Below are positions 11,269 through 23,200 of a stretch of DNA of 64,000 nucleotides, in pieces (the first letter of the stretch is position 1; each line of letters opens with the position of its first letter). The stretch covers positions 558,001 to 622,000 of the forward strand of contig CAWUHX010000136.1 in assembly GCA_963922205.1 (NCBI GenBank), given 5' to 3'. The stretch is from Romanomermis culicivorax. Taxonomy: Eukaryota; Nematoda; Enoplea; Mermithida; Mermithidae. Position numbers and translations under genes: made by a program. The notes below the pieces were generated by a model, which saw nothing but the letters and a program-made list of their open reading frames with translations, made no database searches and was not told where the DNA came from.

Positions 11269-14200
11269 ATGGCGCCGAAAACGTCGAGCAAAAGCGGCGG
11301 TGCCATGCCGCCATCGTCGTCTGGTAGTGCAGTAGACGGAAAAACTCTAGAAAGTATCGAAAAAGGCTACAAAGTGTTGCAGGAAGCTCCCGACTGCAAA
11401 TCGTTGTTGAAAAAATATTTCACGTTGGACGTGATGAACAAGCTGAAAAATAGAAAGACTGGTTTCGGATCAACTTTATGGGACGTGATACAGTCAGGTC
11501 AGCATACAGTATTGCACTACAGTAATTTTGTTTACGTGCATGCTTACATTTTATACTGTTGTAGCGGAGAGGTAGTTCTTTGTCACGTTGATCAAAATTC
11601 AACAATCCATCCAATGTTTTATAGCACTACCATAAAATCTTTTGAGTATTCTTATCCATCATGATCAATAAAGGAGTTCGGAATCCTGCTGAGCCCGACT
11701 TTTTCTGGTATGTTCTACAATTATACAGTATTATTCAAAAAAGATACTGTAAAACAGCATACACTATGAATGAATACATTTTTTAAACCTATACTGTCGA
11801 TCAAGATTTCCGCCCGAAGAGCGTGCCACAAAAACGCACGTACTCGTTTACCAGCCTCGTGATATGATAGTCGGATTAACATAATTTTGATTCTAAAAAC
11901 AAATGCTTTCTGGCCAACCTATAGATCAAAAATTTGTTTTGATATTCATCTGTAGCCCGATTTCTCAAATAAAGGAATTATCCTTAAACGTTGCCCATTC
12001 TGACCGCCTCAACCGAATCTGTCCATGCATATCAGAGGTGTTTTCCGGACTTTTATTTTGGTTGGAGTTATATACATAGATGCACATAAAGTTGTAAGTA
12101 AACCGCAGTACCTGGGACCCCAGATGTCCTCGTGGCCTGAAAAAAATCGTCAGATATCCCAACTTGGACTTTTTGAAGAAAAATTTTTTGATCTTTTTTC
12201 GTGTATGCTTAGGCCCAATTCAGAAGTCGCCGATGGAATCCTAAGAATCAGCAACAGCGACAAAAATCCTAGGATTTTTTCACTTCTGAATTGGGCTTTC
12301 TGCAAATTGCCTACTCAGTCCTTAGAATCGCTCTGAATAGGGCCTTATGTTGCGAAATTTTTATTTTTTTGTCCAATGACTCTCCACCCCCCTCGGGATA
12401 AAAAGTCAAAGAATTGTCGGAAAATGCCTGCTGTGCATGTCTGGAGATCCCGTCATCTCATGTGTGAAATTTTCATCAAAGAACTTGAGTTCCACAGGAG
12501 TAAAAAATTTGGACAGCGGGGTGGGCGTCTACGCACCGGACGCCGAAGCTTACCGGACGTTCAAAGAACTTTTCGATCCGATTTTGTCCGACTATCACGG
12601 TTTCAAGGCTGGCGATAAGCAGCCGCCGGTCGATTTAGGCGAAAATAAGACCAAAGATTTGAAAGACTTGGATCCGGAGGGAAAGTTCGTCCAGTCGACG
12701 AGGATCCGGTGCGGTCGATCGTTGCAAGGCTACCCGTTCAATCCGTGTCTGACCGAGAGTGTAAGTTTTGAATTTTTAGATAACGATGATCCAAAAAAAT
12801 ATCTCGCAGCGAAAAATATCGCAATCCTTGTCAGCGTTCAAATATGTCGTTTTTTGCATGATTTAATGTGAATGTTTGGGAACTTAAGAATACAAACGCT
12901 GAGAAGAATTAGAATTTCGGAGAATCTAAATTTTTCAACGGTTTGAAGGATTCTAGTCCATGATAAGATCAAGTGACCAACTTGATACTAACTTTTTTCT
13001 GTTCACTTGACCTGTGAAACATGTCTAGGGTGACGTCTGTGATCTGTTCTTTTATAACGTATACTTGTAAAGAAAATGATTCAAGTACATTAAAATCATT
13101 TACGCAGGGGTTTTAGCTGGAGGATTTTCTACTCAAGAAACCTCTTGGAGCTGATTGAGTCACATCACAAATTTACGCTTACATATGGCCTGTGCTTTAT
13201 CAGAAAATAGAAAAAAATAAGATAGTACCAGCCTTCCGGTTTTAATATATAGAAATACGTTTGGAAAAACATACCATAGTCGTTTTATTTTTATGCTATC
13301 AATTGATTTGCAGGTAATGTGCAAAATTAGATATGAGCAAGTATGGTTTATTACGGTGGAAAATTACAGCTGTTAAATTTTAGTACGTAGATGTTATTGA
13401 TTTTCGAATCAAAGATCTACAGTATACGAGTATAGAACACAAATCGAGCGAGATACTAAAACTTCTGCTGGATTCGAATTTTAACACATGCGCACCATTT
13501 TTTTGGAATCAGTAATCAAATTATCGAAATAAAGCACAATTGGAAATTTTGGAGTTTTATGCCAGAGTATGATGGATCAAATTAATATGATATCCGAAAG
13601 ACCCGAAGCATGATAAAGCAGGATGTCGAAAAGTTCCGCTGCTGACACTGACATTTCTTCGTTGTGAATTTTACCAAGAAAATAATTTACGCACTAGTTC
13701 AAATGCATAGTTAATCGGCCGATTTGCAGTTCGTTTAACATCTTTTCTTAATAAAAGATTTTCCAACATGCCACGAAAATGGCAGATTAGTTCTTAGCGC
13801 CAAGATGTGGTCACAATAGTCACAATTATACCAAGGCTCTGATCAAATGTACACTTTTCCGGAAACCAAAAAAGCGCCAGTAGTGTGCTACTTCACAAGT
13901 CTCTTCAGAAACAGTGAATATACGCAGTCGAAATTTTAAAACTGTGTAGTTCTTGAAAGAACAGACAAGGTCAAATTGAAGTTTTTTTTAAAATTTCTCC
14001 CTCATTTGGGTCATGCTATAAGCACCGATCGTCTACAGTCTGTCTTTCTTCAAATTTTTGCAGATTATAAAAGTGGGTAGCGAGTACTATTTCATATTTT
14101 TACGATTTCCTGCTTAACTACATGTCACATAAGATTGATAATTTATTCACTAATTGTTCAAGAAAAAGATCCGCGGTAAAAGCTTTCTGTAGACGACCTC

Positions 14201-17200
14201 GGGGCTAGTACTTTCCTTTGTCATTCTTCAATTCACATACATTTTATAAAAATAAATACAAACTATAGCTATTGGATTCCTTATTTTTAGAATTACAAAG
14301 AAATGGAGCAAAAAATGATGAGAGTATTCAAGAATATACAAGACCCAGAATTGCAGGGAACGTATTACCCGTTGTCTGGAATGACCAAAGAAATTCAGAA
14401 CCAATTGATCAAAGACCATTTTCTATTCAAAGAAGGCGACAGGTTAGTCAAAATTGAGAATCAAGAGTGACACTTATCATAGGATCATATATAAGTTTGT
14501 TCCTGTGAATTTGGAGATGAGAGTAATGTAGAGAAAGCAAAGAGAAGTTCAAAAAATTTTTAAATCTTCCGGTAATAGAGACTACAGGCAGGTATAAAAA
14601 TTTCTCAACATTTTGAACTAATCTTTGACAATATTTTGAGCGAAAAAATGTGTACAATACTAACTTTTATCATTTTTCGATTTAGAAGAATTTTATAAAA
14701 AAATTGGTCATTGATATGTTTTGTTCTGAATAAATCATCGTGATCTCTTTTGTCACCTCCTTGGAATTATAATTTTTCAGATAAGAAAGGTTGGAACTTG
14801 ATGTCGTTAGGACAATGGACGTTGCACATTTTTTAGATTTTTGCAAGCCGCAAACGCCTGTCGCTTTTGGCCCACCGGTCGTGGAATTTTCCACAATAAA
14901 GACAAAACTTTCCTCGTTTGGGTGAACGAAGAAGACCACTTACGAATAATTAGTATGCAAGCTGGTGGTAATGTAGGCCAGGTTCTCGATCGACTAATTC
15001 GAGTGAGATTTTTTTCTTTCGAAATATGAAAATTTTTACGCTACAAAAATCTGGATTTCGACGAGCAGGGTTTGAAAATAATCGAGAAACAAATGCCGTT
15101 TTCGCGCGACGATCGATACGGCTGGTTGACGTTTTGCCCAACGAATTTGGGTACCACGATTCGGGCGTCCGTGCACGTCAAACTACCCAAAGTTTCTAGT
15201 CGGCCCGATTTCAAGACACTATGCGATCAGATGAAACTCCAGATACGAGGTAAGTTTGAACGGCTGTCATTATTATCTTTTCGAACATACTCGAAAAGGT
15301 TAAGTATTGCTTTGGCGCCCGTCTCACCCTGACGACCACCCAAAGTTATAGACGCATAAATATTATGACACTGTCCCAACTTGACGCCCATTTTTCATTT
15401 CTTAGTTTGACGTCCGTCTTAAGACCAACCGCACTATCCAAATGAGTGGAAAAAATCAAATCAATTATGCGGAAACAGAAACAACGTTTGAAATTGAATA
15501 TATAATACACGAATAACGATAGGATAGAAAAATTATTACAGAATAAACTAAATTGTGAATGTTGACAAGAGCATAAGCACGGAAAACTAGCAGACAAAAG
15601 GTCGGAGCAAAAACAGGGTCATTGAACATTGGCTGCATTTTTGCCATCAGATTCAGCCAAAATCGAGCAGTTCGAGATTCAGTTAAAGTATTTCACATCG
15701 ACGTGAACAATTAGGCCAAATGAGATTTTCTCTTTCCTAGCTGAAGCGGATTTTGTAAAGCTTCAACAAGATTTGTTTCTTTTAATTTTCGCCCTTGTGA
15801 ACTCCGTATAATTTGAATCGAATCCCATTGTCTTTCAGCATTTTCAGTTTCCATAATTTTTCTACTATTTATCTCCCAATATCCCAATATGGTTGGTATA
15901 CTCAAAACGACGAAGAAGTGAAATTAATCAAAGAATTAGTGATTTCATGCTGAACCTAACAATCACTGAATACAGAGTTCATCTATAAATCCGCTCTATT
16001 TAATGTGTATATAACCTCCTCTTTGGACACTTTGTGTAACTATATTATTTTTTCAAAATGATACTGTTTCTCTTTTTTAGTATTTTATTTTAAAGTTCTC
16101 TATAAATAAGTTACTTCGTGAATGTGACACTTATTTACTTTGGTTATCGAAATTGAGACAGGCGCCAAGTTAAGATGGGCACCAAGTTGTGTTTTAATCC
16201 ATCTCAGAACACCTAACTCTCATGAATGGACCTGTGTCTATTGGTCAAGTTAGAGCCTGTTCCTTACACGGAATACATGATAGCAATATTTTTCAACAAG
16301 AAAGTTATAATATAGAATTACCTGATATCCTCAATGTTAACTTAGCGGTCGATCAAAGTTTTATAAAAAAAACCCAAACAGATTACCACGTAAGTTCCTT
16401 TGGAATAGTGCAACCTCAACAATTAAAGCTAATGTAATGATACAAAAACACTGAGGAACGGTATAAAAATGCCCAACATGGAAATAGTAGCAGCATCTCT
16501 GAAAGCAAAATGATTTTTCCGACTTAGCTGGGAAATAGTGTAATATTGGTGTTCATCCCACAAACAAAGTCGGAGGCATCAAGGGTATAGTAAAATCTAA
16601 TTTCTCATGTCAAACACTTAATGTCACTCTAGAATCTTTCAATATGCAAATTTTAGAGGCCGTGAGGAACATTTACTCGAGCTGTGTATATGATATTACT
16701 ACTCCAATCCAAGTGACTCTACAAAAAATAAACAATAACAGACACTAATTAGTGCAAAAAAGCTCCTTACTTTCCAGAATTACAGGACAAGGAATTTAAT
16801 AACATCCTCCAATAGTTTGACAATCAATGGAACATCAAAAAACTTGAGGAGATAAAAAATGAAGGATGTAAAATCAACTGGTATGACTACTCAAAATTAA
16901 TTTATTCAATCCCAAAACAATGAAAAGTAATCATGAAAGAATATTCAGAGAAAAAAATGGAAGTCAAACTACCCCAAATAGAGAACCTCAAATAAATGAG
17001 GAATGTAAAAAGTAGCATGATCAAGGATAGATCACGCACTCCACCGGGAGAAATTTTTTGGAAGCAAAGATTAAACATTAACACAGGTGATATTTTCCAG
17101 TACACGTCGAATATTTTAAATTCCAATTTAAAATCTTACTCAACATACTAATTAGAGAACGTTGATAGAAAAATACAAAATAAAAGAGGCAATCCCACGT

Positions 17201-20200
17201 TACTTGTGTGACGAACCAAATGACGATATTCTACATACATTCTTTGAATGCCCAGTATCAAAATTTTTTTGGATTCAAATATCGTTTGAAATTTTGAAAA
17301 TTTGAAAAAATTTCAAATCTAATTCAATTTCAAAGCATCTCTTTGATGCTTTCAAAGATCAAAAAGATGAAAGATCAAAGAGCAAAAATCAAAACATCAT
17401 AGCATCTCAAAATCAAAATCAAAATCAATTTCAAATCAAATTAGAAAATTTTGAAAATTTGAAAAAAATTTTCAAAACTTTTTTGGATTCCAAGTGATGC
17501 TGTCACGCCATAGCACTACATTAGTAAAAATTACTCAAGAAATTATCATCATAGGTAGCGCGATGGCGTCAACCTATAATATACGCGTCTATACATGCAC
17601 GTGAGGGGGTTTGGGGGGTTTTGACCCCCAGTAGATTCTTCTGACCCTCAGCAGATTTGACTTTTCCTGCAATGATTGAGAAGGTGACGAAGGAAAATGA
17701 GCAAGAGAGAAGAGAAAGTCGTCATAAAAATGGAAATGATGCCGTAGTTTGACAATTTTCTAAACAAATCATACTTGATTGCAAAAAGTAACTTTAAAAA
17801 GTGCTGTCTAAGCAAATAATTTCAGATACCTGACTAACATGGATGGAAGAATATGCCGCTTGGATGTTAGAAGACTCTCTGAGGCCTTTCTTTTCATTAT
17901 CAAGAATGAAAAAAAAATTTTATTCCACCCCCTGTCCTGGCTGATCCCCAGCAGAATTTCTATGCTGTGCATGTATGCTCGCGTCCTCCTAGAACCAAAA
18001 CGGTAAGAGCTAGAACACTGAGTTTTTTCATTATTTCGAGCTAAGGGACAAACTATGGGATGCATCTGGTCATTTGACTTCTATCTGCAAATGGTACTTG
18101 GTGGCGCCCAAAAAACATGTAAAAAACGGCCTTTTTTGGGGCTTTTAGTTCCATGCCTCACATTGGGTGTAGCATCCCCGAGCTCGATACGTCGCTCCAT
18201 GCATCTACCCTGTGTCCCCCAGATTACACTTTTTTTTTGAAAATATGTCCTCAATCTAATTCTACAATGGGCCAAAGTCTCGAAAATCACCAAAATTCCA
18301 CAATTTTGTTATATAGAGTTTATGGCTTCAAAAAAAATTTTGCATACAATTTTTTGCTGCATGTTTTCTAAGCATGATGCATTCATGCCCATATGTCTGC
18401 ATGCATAAAGTCGTACCTGCACTGAGTATGTGGTTATTTGACCACCCTGGCCCACAATGGTTAAGGATAGGTGACGTGGTCACATGACCACGAGGGGTTC
18501 TAGTGGATGGGCGCCAGCATGTCTGAGCTTGCTTGGCATGTCCACAGGGTCACTTTCGCCACCGGGTCACCTTCACAACCGGGTCATTTCCGCAACTGGG
18601 TCATTTCTGCCACCGGGTCACCTCCACCACCCGGTCATTTCCGCCATCGGATCGTTTCCACCATCGAGTCATTTCTGCCAGCAAGTCATTTCCGCCACCG
18701 AGTCATTTCTGCCAGCAAGTCATTTCCGCCACCGAGTCATTTCCGCCACATGGTCACCTCCACCATCGAGTTACTTCGACTACGGGGCAGGGCTCCATCT
18801 AGATGGATTATCAGAGCTTCGCTTAGTTGGACTGTGCAACCATTGGAAAGTGAAACCAGCCGTCCACATGCGAGACACAGCTATCCGCGTGCGAGACGCA
18901 GTTGTCCGCGAAAGTGCAAGCAAGACGCTGCGGCCCGCAAATGAGACGCAGTCGTCTGCAAGTAGACGCAGCAACCCGCGGGTGAAACGCAGCCGCCTGC
19001 AGGGGAGACGTAACCGTTCGCGGGGGAACACTGCCATCCGCAGACAATACGCAGCCATCCGCGAGTGAGACGCAGTTGCCTGCAAGTGAGACACAACGAG
19101 ATACAGCCATCCACAGGTGAGATGCTACAGCCCGCAAGTGAGACGTTCTGTTCCACAAGTGAGACGCAGACATTCACAACAGAGATGTTGAGAGTGGTCA
19201 CAGCAACCACCTCAACTACGAATTGTTGCAAAAAGAGAGCGCCTTTCCCGCTGCTCGGTTGGCTCAGTTGGTTAGAGCGTGCGGACGGTAGCCGCAAGGT
19301 CCTGGTCCCTGACCGAGCCTAACTTTTACTGAAGCCCCGAGTAGCGGGAAAAGGTTGCCTCAACAGAGACGCAGCAGGACGCAGCTATCCGCAAGTGAAA
19401 CGCAGCCTTCTTCAGACATTATAACTACTATTTTATTAGAAAATGCACCGATGTGGCAGAAAAAAGGAGAATATACTTGCTTGGATAGTTGCCAAGCTAG
19501 GAAAAGGAGTGGACTAGATTTTTGAGAACTCAAGTTGGAAAAATTTTTTTTGTAGTATTGAATTTTCATTTTTTCCCATTAAAAAATTTTCCGTGTCTGA
19601 AAAAGTATATTCTGCAGCATCGTGCATTTTGTCCTTCCCCTGGCATTAACTACAGTAAAATTTTTCTATGTGAAAATTATATGCACATAACTTCAAATGA
19701 AGAAATGATAAACCAATAGCATTCTAACCCCTGACCGATTCAAAACTCCTGCCTCTCACACTAGCTGAAAAATAGTGAGGGAGGCATATTATAGTCATTT
19801 TCAGAACTATAAAAGACCTGAGGTTGGTTGTACTAACCCAACATGAGGATAATCTCAACATCGGGATTAAACTTATGAGCTAATCGCAATGTTTGAGCTA
19901 ATCGCATTGTCCAAATTATCTTCTTCCAGTGCACAAACAATACTCACTTCAGGATTAACCAATACTGAGGTTTAAGTTCGAGTTTGGAAATTGCAGACAT
20001 TTTTATATTTATTTGTTTTAGAAATAAGAAAATTATGCGAAAATGTTAGTGCAACCCGACGACTCGAGCTGGGGATAATCTCGACATTGAGGTCGTTATA
20101 ATCCTGATGACACTGAGACTATACCAAACTTGAGATAAAACCTAGTCAGCTTTTTGTTTGAGATTAATCTTGAGCTCGAGCTTAGACTCCTTAAGTGCAA

Positions 20201-23200
20201 CTGGGCCTTGGTTACAGTTATTGGGTACCGATCTGTAAATGGGAGAACAGGGTAAAGCATACAAAAATGCTCCTTATTCAGCCATGCCTATATTAGGGGT
20301 GTGCGCCAAATCCCGTACCCGGTTCTTCCCCACTGAACTCGCATTCCCACGGCAACAGTACGACTGTTTTGAAAGCAGGACGAGAGCGAAAGGGATGGGT
20401 GAAATGCTCGATCCTGCAAAAAGCGCTCTTTCTGAAAATTTCAGTTCAAATCCAAGAACTGGGAATGATGCTATTTTGTTGAATAGTTAAATAGAGGAGA
20501 ATAAATTTGTTTATAGCTTGTAATCAGTAGAACCTACGGAGTGAATTCTATATGATACATCATGTAAAATGAGTGAATTAAACACATCCTGCACAATGAT
20601 TTAGTTCTAAGTAGACTCGTGCTGTAGCTTTTTTTCTAAAAAAGCTGAATAGGATTTTATGTGCCACTTTCCCACAGTTGATTCCTTTTGTTGACACCAA
20701 ATTCAGTAAAAAAGTTCAACACAGTTGGAAGCACACATGTGTGAGGGGGCATGTGGGTACAAACTGCCCCAAAGGTTTTGAAACTGGAAAATTTGATATG
20801 AAAAAAAATTTTTGGCCAACCTTTTTTGAATTTTTTGTCTCAAAAAACGCCAAAAAACCAAGCTTCATCTCTGTACCCTCCTCAAAATTTCGGAGATGCA
20901 CATGTTTGGTTGGAAAGTGTGTTGATGCACTCAGCTGCGGGATATACTTTTTCACAGAAATGAAATTTCTTTTTTTGAGAAAGAATGAAAATCCAATATA
21001 ACGAAAGTGAATTTTTTCCAACTTTAACACAAGTTCTCAAAAATCTAGTCCACTTCTTTATCTAGCTTGGCAACTATCCAAGCAAGTATATTCTATTTTT
21101 TTCTGCCCCATAGGGGCATTTTCCAATAAACTAGTCCACCTCTTTTTAGTGGGCCTCAGCCATGCATGAAGGCCTTCGTAGAAGCACATTGAAGTTTTAA
21201 ATTTGGTCATCTTCACATTAAAGAAACAATAAAAAACAATCTTTAAGCTACGAATTCTCACTTTCGGTAAAAGTATAAGATGTGTAAACAACTTAAAACA
21301 CGTTGTAAATAGAGTGTATTATGACCATTTCCATTGAATTCCCCATGATCAAGAACCCCTCAACCCAAAAACCGCAGAAATACCTCTGTTTGCACAGAAC
21401 AATTTTTTGTGTGAAGTGACTGTTTCCATTGAGTTCCCGATGGTCAGAAACCTCTTCCCTCAAAAATCGCAGAAATACGTCTGTTTACACTCAAAATAAT
21501 TTTGTGTGTAAAGTGATCACATTCATCAAATTTCCCGTGGTGGAAAATCCCTTCCTCCAGGAATCACGAAAATACGCTTGTTTACCCGCGGGATAATTTT
21601 TTTGTGTTAAGTGACGCATCCGTGGAATCCCCCCAGTCGAACACCCTTTCCACCAAAAAATCACGAAAATACACTTGTTTACACCCGGGAATTATGTTTT
21701 GTGTAAAGTGACCGCAATTCCCGGCGATTTTTCCTGAAAATCGCAATTTCCGGCAATTTTCTAAGGTCATACACCCTTTGCCCTAAACATTATGGAAACC
21801 CTGTTTCTCACAGGGATCAATTTTTTTATGTTTCTCCCTAAAAAATTTTTTTGAACCCAAATGATGCATAATGCAAAATTGTCAAATTCAGGGATTTCTC
21901 TGACTGTGGTCACTCATATAATTTGACCAAGTCGATATTTTCAAAAAATCTGGAAAAGCTTTCGAGAGGTCACTTAGTAGAGGCAAGCTTTCAAAATATT
22001 GAACTTGCAGATCAAATACCCAACGTGGAGCCCACAGGTCCACAATGTCCAAAAGGGCCGTTTCTTTGTTTTTTTTGGCGCCCCATCAAGCATCCTTTGA
22101 ATATAGAGCCCCAATGACCTTTGCCACCTCTGTGTTCGCACCTATCCCGGATATTATGCAAAAAACCGTATCCCTATATCTGTAACCGTTTTGGCTTTGG
22201 GGGGAGACCTTAAAAAAGGGGGTCCAAATATATTATAGCTTTTCGCTACCGCGCTACCTATGATCTATCAGAACCTTGTCAAATTATCGAGTTCCAACTA
22301 GTCGGAGCAAAATGGACAAAATAAAAATATATTGGATGGTGAAATGAAAACTAATAAAAGTAGTTTTTGACCATATTTGACCTTGATAACAGTGTGTTTC
22401 AAGTAGTATGCAGTTTACAAATATTTGTTACTTACCAAAAATGAGTATTCGAAGCTTCAAGATTTATTTAAATTGTTTCTCTGACGTGAACATGACCAAA
22501 TTTAAAACTTCAATGTGCTTCATCGATGAAGTTTTTCATGTATAATCAAGGCCCACTAAAAACGGGCGGACTAGTTTATTTGAAAATGACCCGATGAGGC
22601 AGAGAAAGGAGAATATACTTGCTTGGATAGTTGCCAAGCTATAGAAAAAGGGGTGGACTAGATTTTTGAGAACTTGAGTGAGAGTTTAAAAAATTCAATT
22701 TTGTAATATTGGATTCTCATTCTTTTTCGTTAAAAATTTTTTGATGTCTTTGAAAAAGTATATTCTGCAGCTGAGTTCATCAACACACCTTCCAGACATA
22801 CATGTGCAGCTCCAAAACGTAGAGTAGGATACTGGAAGCGGACCCTGGTTTTTTGGCGTTTTTCAAGAAAAAAATCTAACAAAGTTGGCTAAAAGTTTTT
22901 TTTGCACATTGAAAATTTTCCAACTTCAAAACTCCGCGGGTATATACACTCCATATCCTCCCCCCTCACATGTGTGCTTCCAACTCCATATGTGAACCAA
23001 TTCTAAACATTAAAATTGTACCGATAAGGAAAAATCTGCAATTGTCCGTGCGCGGGATTGAAAACCTTGCCTGCTACCGTCCCGCTGCTGAACTAATATT
23101 TACATATTCAGTCTTTATATATAAAAGATTTTATAGAATTCACTTCGTAACTTTTACTGATCAAAAGCTATAAACAAATGTATTCCCTGAATATAGGTAC

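Noticed and set aside
14837-15002. Valine in the WVNEEDH motif of arginine kinase, first taken as loss of the reactive cysteine
   Set aside because: The reactive cysteine is the one in FCPTNLGT, which is present in the next exon. Val at this other position is also found in creatine kinases.
18484-19297. Long overlapping open frames on both strands (up to 194 codons)
   Set aside because: They are translations of stop-free minisatellite units and have no domain content.
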